Origin: Gordonia paraffinivorans NBRC 108238
GTDB taxonomy: Bacteria; Actinomycetota; Actinomycetes; Mycobacteriales; Mycobacteriaceae
Assembly (NCBI RefSeq): GCF_000344155.1
Contig: NZ_BAOQ01000021.1
Coordinates: 1 to 64,000 of the forward strand
Reading direction: 5' to 3'
DNA length: 64,000 bases
The translations under genes were made by a program, and so were the position numbers. The notes under the pieces are model-generated. The model searched no databases and was not told the origin of the DNA. It saw only the letters and a program-made list of their open reading frames with translations. Below, piece after piece: positions 28,765-40,425 of this stretch (position 1 is its first letter; each line of letters opens with the position of its first letter).

Positions 28765-29214
28765 GTGAGCGATAACGACAGGGACTTCGAGGCGCCGGTG
28801 GAGACCACCTCGGTGTTCCGGGAGGAGTTCATCAATGAACTCGATTCCGGAACGAGCACCTCGAGTGAGCCGGCCGACACGGGAGTCGAGCGACTCGCTC
28901 CCGGGACCGCGCTGCTTGTCGTGAAGCGGGGACCCAACGCGGGATCGCGGTTCCTCCTCGACCAGCCGACGACCTCTGCGGGTCGTCATCCCGACAGCGA
29001 CATCTTCCTCGACGACGTGACCGTCAGTCGTCGTCACGCCGAATTCCGCCTCGGCGACAACGAGTTCCAGGTCGTCGACGTGGGCAGCCTGAACGGCACC
29101 TACGTCAACCGTGAGCCCGTCGACACCGCCACGCTGTCCAACGGCGACGAGGTCCAGATCGGAAAGTTCCGTCTGGTCTTCCTGAGCGGTCCGCGCGACG
29201 AAGCAGACGCCTGA
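28765..29214 (+). CDS. garA: GarA/OdhI FHA-domain metabolic regulator
   Basis: 149 residues from GTG 28765, which has AAGGAG at better spacing than GTG 28762. The N-terminal tail has ETTSVFREEF with Thr14/Thr15, the sites phosphorylated by PknB/PknG in GarA. Residues about 50-140 are an FHA domain with SAGRHPDSDIFLDDVTVSRR and VGSLNGTYVNREPV, almost identical to M. tuberculosis GarA. Unphosphorylated GarA inhibits 2-oxoglutarate dehydrogenase and NAD-glutamate dehydrogenase and activates glutamate synthase. Phosphorylation makes the FHA domain bind its own tail. A MerR gene starts 5 bp after the stop, as in Rv1827-Rv1828. Confidence 0.97.
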   Translation: MSDNDRDFEAPVETTSVFREEFINELDSGTSTSSEPADTGVERLAPGTALLVVKRGPNAGSRFLLDQPTTSAGRHPDSDIFLDDVTVSRRHAEFRLGDNEFQVVDVGSLNGTYVNREPVDTATLSNGDEVQIGKFRLVFLSGPRDEADA

Positions 29215-29219
29215 CAGCC

Positions 29220-29942
29220 GTGACGGCGTCTGCGGCCCCTCGCGGCGAAGGATCGATGTCGATCGGCGCGGTCCTCGCCCGGTTGCGGGATGATTTTCCC
29301 GACATCACGATCTCGAAGATCCGATTCCTGGAGTCGGAGGGTCTGGTGACCCCGGAGCGGGCGCCGTCCGGCTATCGCCGTTTCAGCGAGGCCGATTGTG
29401 AGCGACTGCGCTTCGTGCTGACCGCCCAGCGGGATCGCTATCTCCCGCTGAAGGTGATCAAGGAGCAGCTCGACGCGATCGACAAGGGCGAGGGCGGTTT
29501 CGGCACCGGGGGCACGGTGGCGCTGTCCACCGCCCGCGGCGCCGTCGCCCCGGCGACCGATTTCGGTTCCCGCGGCGGCCGCGTCTCGCGGGAGCAGCTC
29601 ATCGAGCGGACGGGCGTCGACTCGGCGTTCGTGACCGAGCTGCAGCGCAACGGCCTCCTCAGCGCGGGGCCGGCGGGCTTCTTCGACGAGGACGCCGTCC
29701 GGCTCGTCGAAGCCGCTGCGGCACTGGCGAGTTACGGGCTCGAGACTCGGCATCTCCGTGCGTTCAAGGTGTCCGCGGACCGCGAGGCGGGCCTGGTCGC
29801 CCAGATCGCCAGCCCGATCGCCAAGGGCAAGGGGACCGGTGCGCGCGACCGTGCCGAGGAACTGGTCCGCGAGATCGCCGCGCTGTCGGTGACCCTGCAC
29901 ACCCAGCTGGTCAAGGCCGCCGTCCGCGACGTGCTGGACTGA
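29220..29942 (+). CDS. MerR-family regulator (Rv1828-like)
   Basis: 240 residues. N-terminal MerR helix-turn-helix: MSIGAVLARLRDDFPDITISK, then RFLESEGLVTPERAPSGYRRFSEADCERLRFVL. A flexible Gly-rich middle (FGTGGTVALSTARGAV) leads to a C-terminal domain with VSREQLIERTGVDSAFVTEL that looks like a second winged-helix-like module. No metal or drug pocket is obvious. GTG 29220 lies 5 bp after garA, so the two are cotranscribed. Its target is not known from the sequence; the orthologue Rv1828 belongs to the same locus. Confidence 0.9.
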   Translation: MTASAAPRGEGSMSIGAVLARLRDDFPDITISKIRFLESEGLVTPERAPSGYRRFSEADCERLRFVLTAQRDRYLPLKVIKEQLDAIDKGEGGFGTGGTVALSTARGAVAPATDFGSRGGRVSREQLIERTGVDSAFVTELQRNGLLSAGPAGFFDEDAVRLVEAAAALASYGLETRHLRAFKVSADREAGLVAQIASPIAKGKGTGARDRAEELVREIAALSVTLHTQLVKAAVRDVLD

Positions 29943-30092
29943 CCTGCCCCGCTGATCCCTCTCGGCGGATCCACCCACCGAGCTGCGAATACGTGACCGA
30001 CCCGCCGCGCGTCGGCCGTCGCTGCGGTCCGGACCGGTGTAGCGTCGAGATCATCACATCGATCGCCGTACAAGGCGTCTGGGAGGTGCGAG

Positions 30093-30605
30093 ATGAGCGA
30101 GATGCGTGTGGTGGGCATCAGGGTCGAGCCCCCGCAGAGCCAGCCGGTGCTCCTGCTCCGCGAGGTCGACGGTGAGCGATACCTGCCGATCTGGATCGGG
30201 CAGAGCGAGGCGGCGTCGATCGCCTTGCGGCAGAAGGGGATCGAGCCCCCGCGGCCGTTGACCCATGACCTGATCGTCAACCTGATCCGAGAGTTCGGCC
30301 AGACCCTTGTCGAGGTCCGGATCGTCGACATGCAAGAGGGCACCTTCTACGCGGAGATGGTCTTCGCCGGCGACCTGCGCGTCTCGGCGCGTCCGTCGGA
30401 CTCGATCGCGGTCGCCATGCGCGCCGGGGTCCCGATCATCGCCGACGAGGAGGTTCTCGCCGAGGCGGGCCTCCTCATCCCCGAAGAGGAACCCGACGAG
30501 GCCGGGGCGGAGGCGACCGCCGAATCCGCCGAGGACGAGGTCGAGAAGTTCAAGGAATTCCTCGACAACGTCTCGCCCGACGACTTCAAGGCCAGCGGCG
30601 CCTGA
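30093..30605 (+). CDS. Bifunctional nuclease (BFN/DUF151) domain protein
   Basis: 170 residues. The DUF151 domain covers about 1-130: MRVVGIRVEPPQSQPVLLL, YLPIWIGQSEAASIAL, and the late RPSDSIAVAMRAGVPIIADEEVL. An acidic tail follows (PEEEPDEAGAEATAES, then EKFKEFLDNVSPDDF), typical of the actinobacterial version. Plant and Thermotoga members have nuclease activity, but the role here is unproved. ATG 30093 has GGGAGG upstream, and TAGCGT (30040-30045) is a candidate -10. Position equals Rv1829, between two MerR genes. Confidence 0.9.
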   Translation: MSEMRVVGIRVEPPQSQPVLLLREVDGERYLPIWIGQSEAASIALRQKGIEPPRPLTHDLIVNLIREFGQTLVEVRIVDMQEGTFYAEMVFAGDLRVSARPSDSIAVAMRAGVPIIADEEVLAEAGLLIPEEEPDEAGAEATAESAEDEVEKFKEFLDNVSPDDFKASGA

Positions 30606-30657
30606 CCCCGGAGCCTTCGGTCACGGATCGGCAACCAGAAGGTCACCGAAGGTCTCA

Positions 30658-30678
30658 ATCTCAACTTGAGGTTGAGAT
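30658..30678. promoter_or_regulatory. MerR-type operator in the 30606-30860 gap
   Basis: ATCTCAAC-TTGAG-GTTGAGAT is a perfect inverted repeat with 8-bp arms around a 5-nt centre, the size and AT-rich look of MerR-family sites. A possible promoter TTGATC (30693-30698), N17, TAGCGT (30716-30721) follows. The site lies about 180 bp before the MerR gene at 30861 and just after the BFN stop, so it could autoregulate the downstream regulator. Confidence 0.6.
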
Positions 30679-30860
30679 ATGGGCGCGTCGCGTTGATCGG
30701 CCCTCCGCGTCGGCATAGCGTCATCCACGACATCGCGCTCCACCACCGGGCCGATGAAGATGATGATCGGGTGACCCGGCCGGGCCTGGACCGCGTACTG
30801 TGGACGTGGATGTCAGGCACGTGACGCGCATCCGGTCCGAGCTTTGCGAGGGAGTCTGAA

Positions 30861-31499
30861 GTGGGCGATCGTCCGGTCGACAGCGAAGTGACGTCGAACG
30901 ACCCGTCGGCTGATCATCCGACCGAGCGTCCTGCGGCACCGGTCCAGGGGAGCCTCGAGGACATCGAGCCGGGCCTGTTCCCAGACGACACCGTCCCCGA
31001 CGAACTGATCGGCTACCGCGTGCCGAGCGCCTGCCAGATCGCCGGCATCACCTACCGTCAGCTCGACTACTGGGCCCGCACCGGACTGGTGGTCCCGTCG
31101 ATCCGCGGCGCCGCGGGTTCGGGCAGCCAGCGTCTCTACTCCTTCAAGGACATCCTCGTCCTCAAGATCGTCAAGCGCCTGCTCGACACCGGCATCTCGC
31201 TGCAGAACATCCGCGTCGCGGTGGACCACCTCCGCAAGCGCGGCGTCGAGGACCTCGCCAGGATCACCCTGTTCTCCGACGGCACCACCGTCTACGAGTG
31301 CACCTCCGCCGAAGAGGTCGTCGACCTCCTGCAGGGCGGCCAGGGCGTGTTCGGAATCGCCGTCAGCGGAGCGATGCGGGAACTGACCGGCACCATCGCC
31401 GACTTCCCGGGTGAACGGGCCGACGGCGGCGTGAGCGAGGCGGCGCCCGAGGACGAACTGGCCGCCCGCCGCAAGAACCGCGCCCGCCGCACCGGATAG
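30861..31499 (+). CDS. MerR-family regulator (ResR/McdR, Rv1830-like)
   Basis: 212 residues. After a disordered N-terminal 45 residues comes a MerR domain with YRVPSACQIAGITYRQLDYWARTGLV and GSGSQRLYSFKDILVLKIVKRLLDTGISL. A central VRKRGVEDLARITLFSDG-like region (the sequence is DHLRKRGVEDL and so on) and a basic Arg-rich end complete it. In mycobacteria this protein (Rv1830) controls cell growth and division genes, and mutations in it are linked to antibiotic resilience. GTG 30861 has GAGGGAG at good spacing. Between it and gcvP lies the glycine riboswitch. Confidence 0.9.
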   Translation: MGDRPVDSEVTSNDPSADHPTERPAAPVQGSLEDIEPGLFPDDTVPDELIGYRVPSACQIAGITYRQLDYWARTGLVVPSIRGAAGSGSQRLYSFKDILVLKIVKRLLDTGISLQNIRVAVDHLRKRGVEDLARITLFSDGTTVYECTSAEEVVDLLQGGQGVFGIAVSGAMRELTGTIADFPGERADGGVSEAAPEDELAARRKNRARRTG

Positions 31500-31600
31500 C
31501 CACGTGCGGGTCGGCCCGCACGTGATCCTCATGACTCTCGCCGCGTCACCGGTCCCATCGGGCCGGTGACCTGCGTACACTGGCACGCGCGTCGCTACGC

Positions 31601-31837
31601 CACGGGAGAGAGCCGCCTCACGGCGGCCGCCGAAGGAGCAACACCTCTCCGCCAAACTCTCAGGCACCCGGGACCGTGGTGGTGACGACGTCTCTGGAAA
31701 GTGACGAACCGTTCGTCCGCCCACGGTGAAAGGTCGCCACGCGAGGCCGCGCGGCAACCGAATCTCTCAGGCGTCTGCCGGCATCCGCCGGTGACATGAC
31801 AGAGGGGGAGGCCCGCCCGCCGGCTCACGCAGCCGGC
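31601..31837 (+). promoter_or_regulatory. Tandem glycine riboswitch upstream of gcvP
   Basis: Two glycine aptamers lie head to tail. Aptamer 1 (about 31601-31701) shows CGGGAGAG, CCGAAGGAGCAA, CTCTCAGGCAC and TCTCTGG. Aptamer 2 (about 31702-31815) shows GGTGAAAGG, GGCAACCGAATCTCTCAGG and ACAGAGGGGGA. A GCCGGC-N7-GCCGGC hairpin (31819-31837) follows and sits just before the gcvP Shine-Dalgarno (GAGAGG, 31844-31849), so ligand binding could control ribosome access. A TACACT -10-like hexamer (31576-31581) may start the leader. In this class glycine binding turns on glycine-cleavage genes. Confidence 0.93.
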
Positions 31838-31857
31838 GCCTGCGAGAGGTGCCCTCC

Positions 31858-34728
<2,871 letters not shown>

Positions 34729-34750
34729 CGAGCCCGGCAGCCTCATGACA

Positions 34751-34788
34751 GGCGCCCCTCGCCCGGTGTGTCGGGGTCGAGGGGCGCC
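34751..34788. terminator. Bidirectional intrinsic terminator
   Basis: 11-bp arms GGCGCCCCTCG / CGAGGGGCGCC around a 16-nt loop, between convergent gcvP (stop 34728) and the 34826 gene. Confidence 0.85.
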
Positions 34789-34825
34789 TTCGTCGTCGCG
34801 GCTGTCTTCGCGGGCTCGGCGGGTC

Positions 34826-36058
34826 CTAGCCTCCGGCCCCCGACGGCGCCGGTGCTCCGGTCGGACCGGTGGGCGCGGCGGCGGTTCCGTACACGACGCG
34901 GTTGATCGCCACGATCGCGCCGTTCTCCGGGGTGGGCATCGGACTCGGGGTCCGCGGGAAGGCGACGGTCGCGGTCGGCTCCGGCAGCGGGGCGTCGCCG
35001 CGGAACCCGAGCTCGGTCAGCCGCTGCAGCTGATCGGGTTCGGAGGCGAAGGCGGTGAACTCCGACACCGCGTCGGCGGCGACGTCGCTGACCTGCTCGC
35101 CGGAGAGCCGGATGATCGGGTAGTCGGCGATCGGCGTCGGCCCTCCCGGCACCAGTTCGGCGAGGCGTGCCGTCGTGTCCGACTTGGTCATCTGGTAAAG
35201 CCGCTGTTCGGTGATCGGCACGACGTGGATTCGGGATCGCGCGGGATCGGGTGCGTCGGCGATGACCGTCGCCGCGCCCTGCGGCGTGCCGTCGGGCGAA
35301 ACCGGCGCCCCCTCGAGCATCGCTCGCACGGTCGAGGTGACGCGCGGGGACTCGGCGTCGGCGGTGGTGAGTGGACCGGTCGTGCGGGTGACGCTGGTGG
35401 CGACCGCCTGGGCGGCGAGGGCACTGGCGTCCGACTGGGCGCCGACCGGCATCGCCATGCGCAGCGAGCCCCAACCCTGCAGGTCGAAGTCGGTCAGCGA
35501 CGCGTCGCGCCGCTGCAGTGTCGGGACCGCAGACCAGTCGAGGCGGTCGCCGACGGCGCGCGCGAGGTCGGGGGAGACGGCGAGGACGACCGGGGTCGAG
35601 ACCAGCGAGCGCGGGTTGCCCTCGATCAGACCCGGCTCGGCCGCGGCGAGGTCGGCCGACCACACCGACGACTGCGGGACCCACGCGGCCGGGTAGTCGC
35701 CCATCGACTCGGTCTCCCATGTGCCGGTGAGGCCGTCGAGGGTGATCTTCGCGTCACCCGGGCGGACCGCGATGGTGACGCAGTGATCGCGGATCACGGG
35801 TTTCGTCGCGGCGAACGCCTCGGCGATCGCGGTGAGGCCCGGGGCGATGTCCGGGTCGGCGATGATCGGCACGGTCGCCGGCCCCTCGACGCACTGCGCC
35901 GCGGCGTCGTCGGCCTGCCTGTCGATGGCGTCGCCGAGATCGAACCAGACGACCACGACGGCTGCGATCAGCACGGCCGACAGGAGGGCGGCCACGACTC
36001 CACGGCTGACGCCTCGGTTGCGGATGCTCTGCCCGCCGCCACTGCGATGATGTGCCAA
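34826..36058 (-). CDS. Rv1836c-like membrane-anchored solute-binding-like protein
   Basis: 410 residues from TTG 36058, selected for AGGGAGG 9 nt upstream. A hydrophobic anchor (RGVVAALLSAVLIAAVVVVWF, about 17-37) is followed by an extracytoplasmic substrate-binding-protein-like fold: VPIIADPDIAPGLTAIAEAF, WVPQSSVWSADLA and VSTPVVLAVSPDLA. The C terminus is Pro/Ala/Gly-rich. In M. tuberculosis Rv1836c is longer and I recall a von Willebrand A domain; no MIDAS motif (DxSxS) is visible here, so that part seems absent. Function unknown. It follows glcB on the same strand, but a strong terminator separates them. Confidence 0.78.
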   Translation of the reverse strand: MAHHRSGGGQSIRNRGVSRGVVAALLSAVLIAAVVVVWFDLGDAIDRQADDAAAQCVEGPATVPIIADPDIAPGLTAIAEAFAATKPVIRDHCVTIAVRPGDAKITLDGLTGTWETESMGDYPAAWVPQSSVWSADLAAAEPGLIEGNPRSLVSTPVVLAVSPDLARAVGDRLDWSAVPTLQRRDASLTDFDLQGWGSLRMAMPVGAQSDASALAAQAVATSVTRTTGPLTTADAESPRVTSTVRAMLEGAPVSPDGTPQGAATVIADAPDPARSRIHVVPITEQRLYQMTKSDTTARLAELVPGGPTPIADYPIIRLSGEQVSDVAADAVSEFTAFASEPDQLQRLTELGFRGDAPLPEPTATVAFPRTPSPMPTPENGAIVAINRVVYGTAAAPTGPTGAPAPSGAGG

Positions 36059-36135
36059 CGCCGTTGCCCTCCCTGCACTGGTGCGCAAAACAACACGCCG
36101 CGCCACGTCGCGTGTGGTGCGGCGCAGGGTACGAC

Positions 36136-36177
36136 GATACGCCGTGCCGGACCACGAAGGTCCGGCACGGTCGTATC
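36136..36177 (-). terminator. Strong intrinsic terminator after glcB
   Basis: 12-bp arms CCGTGCCGGACC / GGTCCGGCACGG with a 5-nt loop, lengthened by GATACG / CGTATC across one bulge. It lies 21 bp after the glcB stop. Confidence 0.88.
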
Positions 36178-36197
36178 AGAGCGTGTCTTGCGGTCGG

Positions 36198-38390
36198 TCA
36201 GCCGGCCGGGTTGGCGGCCTTGAACTCGCGGCGACGGCGGTGCAGGATCGGCTCGGTGTAGCCGTTCGGCTGCTTGCCGCCCTCGAGGATGAGCTCCTTG
36301 GCCGCCTGGAAGGCGATGCTGGAGTCGAAGTCGGGCGCCATCGGACGGTACTTCGCGTCACCGGCGTTCTGGCGGTCGACGACCGGCGCCATCCGCTCGA
36401 GCGAGGCGACGATGTCGGCCTCGGAGACGATGCCGTGGCGCAGCCAGTTGGCCAGCAGCTGGCTGGAGATGCGCAGGGTGGCGCGGTCCTCCATCAGCGC
36501 GACGTCGTGGATGTCGGGCACCTTCGAGCAGCCGACGCCCTGATCGATCCAGCGGACGACGTAGCCCAGGATCGACTGGCAGTTGTTGTCGAGCTCTTCC
36601 TGCTTCTCCTCGTCGGACCAGTCGGTGTTCTTGGCCAGCGGGATGGTCAGGATGTCGTCGACCGAGGCCGGCTCGCGCTTGGCGATCTCGTCCTGACGCT
36701 CGAACACGTCGACGTAGTGGTAGTGCAGCGCATGCAGGGTCGCGGCGGTCGGCGACGGGACCCACGCGGTGGTGGCGCCGGACTTCGGGTGGCCGATCTT
36801 CTGCTCGAGCATGTCTGCCATCAGGTCGGGCATGGCCCACATGCCCTTGCCGATCTGGGCCTTGTGCTGCAGACCCGCGTGCAGGCCGGTGTCGACGTTG
36901 AAGTCCTCGTACGCCGCGATCCACTTCTGCTTCTTCATCTCGGCCTTGCGCACCATCGCGCCGGCCTCCATCGAGGTGTGGATCTCGTCGCCGGTGCGGT
37001 CGAGGAAGCCGGTGTTGATGAAGACCACGCGCTCGGAGGCGGCCTTGATGCAGGCCTTGAGGTTGACCGTGGTGCGGCGCTCCTCGTCCATGATGCCGAC
37101 CTTGAGGGTGTTCTTCGGGAGTCCGAGGACCTGCTCGACACGGCCGAACAGCTCGACGGTGAAGGCGACCTCCTCGGGTCCGTGCATCTTCGGCTTCACG
37201 ATGTAGATCGAGCCGGTGCGGGAGTTCTGCAGACCCTCGGTGCTGAGTCCGTGGATGCCGATCAGCGAGGTGACCAGGCCGTCGAGGATGCCCTCGGGGA
37301 CCTCGTTGCCATCGGCGTCGAGGACCGCGTCGTTGGTCATCAGGTGGCCGACGTTGCGAACGAACAGCAGGGAGCGGCCGTGCAGCGCGAAGATCGAGCC
37401 GTCCGGAGCGGTGTACTCGCGGTCGCCGTTGAGCACGCGGGTGAAGGTCTTGCCGTTCTTGCTGACCTCTTCGGCCAGATCGCCCTTGTTGAGGCCCAGC
37501 CAGTTGCGGTACCCGACGACCTTGTCGTCGGCGTCGACCGCGGCGACCGAGTCCTCGAAGTCCATGATCGTGGTGATCGCGGACTCGACGACGACGTCCT
37601 TGATGCCGGCCGGGTCGGTCGAACCGATCGGCGAGGACGGGTCGATCTCGATGTCGAGGTGCAGGCCGTTGTGGCGCAGCAGCACGCTCGACGGCGCGGA
37701 GGCGTCGCCGCGGTAGCCGACAAAGGCCGACGGGTCGGCGAGCGTGGTGGTCGCGCCACCGTCGAGGGTCACCTGCAGGGCGCCGTCGACCACGGCGAAA
37801 CCGCGGGCGTCGGTGTAGCTGCCGCCCTCGAGCGGGACGGCCTTGTCCAGGAAGTCCTTGGCGTAGGCGATGACCTTGTCGCCGCGGACCTTGTTGTACG
37901 ACGAGCCCTTCTCGGCGCCGTCGGTCTCCGGGATGGCGTCGGTGCCGTACAGCGCGTCGTAGAGCGAACCCCAGCGGGCGTTCGCCGCGTTGAGCGCGAA
38001 GCGGGCGTTGAGGACGGGCACCACCAGCTGCGGACCGGCGGTCTCGGAGATCTCGCGGTCGACGTTGTCGGTGGTGATCTGGAAGTCGGCGGGGACCTCG
38101 GCGAGGTAGCCGATCTCGGTGAGGAAGGACTTGTAGGCGTCGAAGTCCGCGGTGCCAGGGGTGAGGTCGGCGCCCTTGTGGTCACGGTGCCAGGCATCGA
38201 TCTTGGCCTGCAGCTCGTCGCGAACCCTCAGCAGCTCGCGGTTGCGCGGCGCGAGGTCGGCGATCACCGATGCCGCACCGGACCAGAAGGCGTCGGCCTC
38301 TACACCGGTGCCGGGCAGCGCCTCGTTGTTGATGAAGTCGTACAGGACGGAAGCGACCTGCAACCCGTTGACGGTGATCCGGTCCGACAT
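36198..38390 (-). CDS. glcB: Malate synthase G
   Basis: 730 residues, the usual length of the G isoform. Seen: [16 protein letters not shown] start ([20 protein letters not shown]), the catalytic region with [20 protein letters not shown], the Mg-binding [13 protein letters not shown] area, [14 protein letters not shown], and [14 protein letters not shown] [17 protein letters not shown]. It condenses glyoxylate with acetyl-CoA in the glyoxylate shunt. ATG 38390 has GAAAGG upstream. Rv1837c is the positional orthologue. Confidence 0.97.
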   Translation of the reverse strand: MSDRITVNGLQVASVLYDFINNEALPGTGVEADAFWSGAASVIADLAPRNRELLRVRDELQAKIDAWHRDHKGADLTPGTADFDAYKSFLTEIGYLAEVPADFQITTDNVDREISETAGPQLVVPVLNARFALNAANARWGSLYDALYGTDAIPETDGAEKGSSYNKVRGDKVIAYAKDFLDKAVPLEGGSYTDARGFAVVDGALQVTLDGGATTTLADPSAFVGYRGDASAPSSVLLRHNGLHLDIEIDPSSPIGSTDPAGIKDVVVESAITTIMDFEDSVAAVDADDKVVGYRNWLGLNKGDLAEEVSKNGKTFTRVLNGDREYTAPDGSIFALHGRSLLFVRNVGHLMTNDAVLDADGNEVPEGILDGLVTSLIGIHGLSTEGLQNSRTGSIYIVKPKMHGPEEVAFTVELFGRVEQVLGLPKNTLKVGIMDEERRTTVNLKACIKAASERVVFINTGFLDRTGDEIHTSMEAGAMVRKAEMKKQKWIAAYEDFNVDTGLHAGLQHKAQIGKGMWAMPDLMADMLEQKIGHPKSGATTAWVPSPTAATLHALHYHYVDVFERQDEIAKREPASVDDILTIPLAKNTDWSDEEKQEELDNNCQSILGYVVRWIDQGVGCSKVPDIHDVALMEDRATLRISSQLLANWLRHGIVSEADIVASLERMAPVVDRQNAGDAKYRPMAPDFDSSIAFQAAKELILEGGKQPNGYTEPILHRRRREFKAANPAG

Positions 38391-38464
38391 GATTGCCTTT
38401 CTCGAGCGAATGAAGACGCCCCTATGCTACTAGCCGGTAAGACTGAACCGTACAGGCGTCCTGT

Positions 38465-39355
38465 TTAGGCGCGGCGCGCGATCTCGGCCAGGTGCGCGCA
38501 CCTCTCCAACACCTGCGCGCGGAGTTCTGTTCCGGCCTCCGCGATGGCCGATTGCCGCCGCACGTATTCGGCTCGCCCCGCCGGGGTCTCGATGGCGACG
38601 GGCTCGTAGCCGAGGTCGCGGAGGTCGTAGGGACTCGCCCGCATGTCGAGGTCGCGGGCGCGGAGCGCGAGCTCGAAGCAGTCGACGGTCAGCTCGGCCG
38701 GAAGCAGCGGTGCGAGACCGAAGCAGTGGCGGTACAGATCCATCGTTGCGTGCAGGCACCCGGGCTGCTCGTGGTCGATCTGGGTGTCGCGGGTGAGCTG
38801 GTTCTCGTTGAGCGGACGCGCCGGCCCGGTGAAGAAGCGGAAGGCGTCGAAGTGGGTGCAGCGCAGCGGCATCTGTTCGACGACGCGGTCGGTCCCCTCC
38901 CGTCCGAGCCGCAGCGGGATGTCGTGTCGGGTCTCGTCGGTGCGGTAGACCATCGCCCATTCGTGCAGCCCGAAGCAGCCCAGCCGCGCCGGGCGCGAGG
39001 CCGTCGCCCGCAGCAGCGCGATGGTCGACTCGATGGAGTCGAGCCGGCGCCGGAGGTAAACCGCGCCGACCCGTACGCCGCCGTCGGCGGACTCGTAGCC
39101 GCGGAGCTGCAGGTACTCGGCGGCGTCGGCGAGCGTCACCCCGTAACCCGGATGCCACCGCAGCACATGGGAGGGCCGCGACGAGTAGTAGGTGAACAGG
39201 AAGTCGATGACCGGGTGCTTGAGTCCGCGACGACGCGCGGCGAGGTACGGGCCGATCAGGGCGTCGACGCGGCGGCGGTGGGCGTCGCGGCGCGCACGCC
39301 ACTGCTCTCCGGTCAGCAGGGTCGGCGATTCGAGTCGAACGGTCACTGTGGTCAC
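38465..39355 (-). CDS. Conserved actinobacterial protein (named 3-methyladenine DNA glycosylase in relatives)
   Basis: 296 residues from GTG 39355, whose first bases overlap the stop of the CBS-protein gene (GTGA). Features: EQWRARRDAHRRRVDALIGPYL, HPVIDFLFTYYSSRP, RWHPGYGVTL, GCFGLHEWAMVYR and FRFFTGPARPLNENQ. From memory, close relatives carry the name 3-methyladenine DNA glycosylase, yet I see neither the AAG nor the HhH-GPD signature, so the name should be treated with doubt. Last gene of the gnd-guaB1-CBS-CBS operon. Confidence 0.72.
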   Translation of the reverse strand: MTTVTVRLESPTLLTGEQWRARRDAHRRRVDALIGPYLAARRRGLKHPVIDFLFTYYSSRPSHVLRWHPGYGVTLADAAEYLQLRGYESADGGVRVGAVYLRRRLDSIESTIALLRATASRPARLGCFGLHEWAMVYRTDETRHDIPLRLGREGTDRVVEQMPLRCTHFDAFRFFTGPARPLNENQLTRDTQIDHEQPGCLHATMDLYRHCFGLAPLLPAELTVDCFELALRARDLDMRASPYDLRDLGYEPVAIETPAGRAEYVRRQSAIAEAGTELRAQVLERCAHLAEIARRA

Positions 39356-40425
39356 ACCCGGTGGGTCTCGTCGCGGACGTTGCCGACGAACTCCTCCACG
39401 AGGTCGGCCAGCGCGACGATGCCGATCGTACGACCGGTCTCGTCGACCACGGCGCCCAGGTGCGAACTCGTCCGCCGCAGGATGGTCGTCGCCTCGTCGA
39501 GCGGGGTGGTCGAGGCGATCACCGGCAGCGGCCGGATCTTGTCCACGCCGATGATGGTGTCCGGTCCGATGTGCTCGTCGAGGATCTCGTCGAGCACGTC
39601 CTTCAGGTGGAGATACCCGGTGAAGGTGCCGTCGGTCCCACGGACGGGGAACCGCGAGAACCCGGTCTCGCTCACCGCCTTCTCGACGGCGCCCAGCGTC
39701 GGACCGATGCCGCCGGTCGCCGACACCTGGACCTTGACGCTGCGCATCGCCTCGAGCGGGATCATCACCTCGGTGACCTTGCGGCCGACCGACTGCAGGG
39801 CGCGCGTCAGGCGCTCGTGCTCCTCGGCGTCGATGAGTCCCTCCTGCTTGGACTCGCCGAGCATCTGCGCGAGTTCGCCCAGCGACACGGTCGACTCGAG
39901 TTCGTCCTTGGGCTCGACCCGCATCAGGCGCAGCCCGATGTTGGCGATCCAGTTGTAGAACGCGATCAGCGGCCGCACCAGCTTGATGAACACCAGGTGC
40001 GCCGGCACCAGCAGCATCGCGGCGGCCTCCGGCCCGGCGAGGGCGATGTTCTTCGGGACCATCTCGCCGAGCAGGATATGGAGCACGACGACCAGCGACA
40101 ACGCGATCGCGAACGAGATCGGGTGCAGCAGGGCGTGGGGCACGTGCAGCAGGTCGAGCGGCTTCTCGATCAGGTGCGCGACGGCCGGCTCGCCGACGCG
40201 GCCGAGCAGGATCGAGCAGATCGTGATGCCCAGTTGCGCGCCGGCCAGCATCAGCGACAGGTGCTCGCCCGCGTGGATGACGGTGCGGGCACGCTTCTTG
40301 CCGCTGTCGGCGAGCGCCTCGAGACGATCGCGCCGCGCGGAGATGAGCGAGAACTCCGCGCCGACGAAGAAGGCGTTGCCCGCGAGGAGCACGACGGCGA
40401 GCAGGACCGCCCACAGGTCACCCAT
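39352..40425 (-). CDS. CNNM/DUF21 membrane protein with CBS pair (Rv1841c-like)
   Basis: 357 residues. The DUF21 membrane domain (about 1-190) has three to four spans, starting WAVLLAVVLLAGNAFFVGAEF and including HPISFAIALSLVVVLHILLG, then EMVPKNIAL. A CBS pair follows (about 205-345) with VTEVMIPLEAMRSVKV and the late VVDETGRTIGIVALADLVEEF. No CorC/HlyC C-terminal domain is seen. CNNM proteins are linked to Mg2+ transport or membrane integrity. ATG 40425 overlaps the preceding paralogue by 8 bp; both are in one operon. Confidence 0.9.
   Translation of the reverse strand: MGDLWAVLLAVVLLAGNAFFVGAEFSLISARRDRLEALADSGKKRARTVIHAGEHLSLMLAGAQLGITICSILLGRVGEPAVAHLIEKPLDLLHVPHALLHPISFAIALSLVVVLHILLGEMVPKNIALAGPEAAAMLLVPAHLVFIKLVRPLIAFYNWIANIGLRLMRVEPKDELESTVSLGELAQMLGESKQEGLIDAEEHERLTRALQSVGRKVTEVMIPLEAMRSVKVQVSATGGIGPTLGAVEKAVSETGFSRFPVRGTDGTFTGYLHLKDVLDEILDEHIGPDTIIGVDKIRPLPVIASTTPLDEATTILRRTSSHLGAVVDETGRTIGIVALADLVEEFVGNVRDETHRV

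Noticed and set aside
36081..38468. 795-residue plus-strand frame opposite glcB
   Set aside because: Repetitive Val/Gly/Asp/Arg sequence produced by the complement of malate synthase codons.
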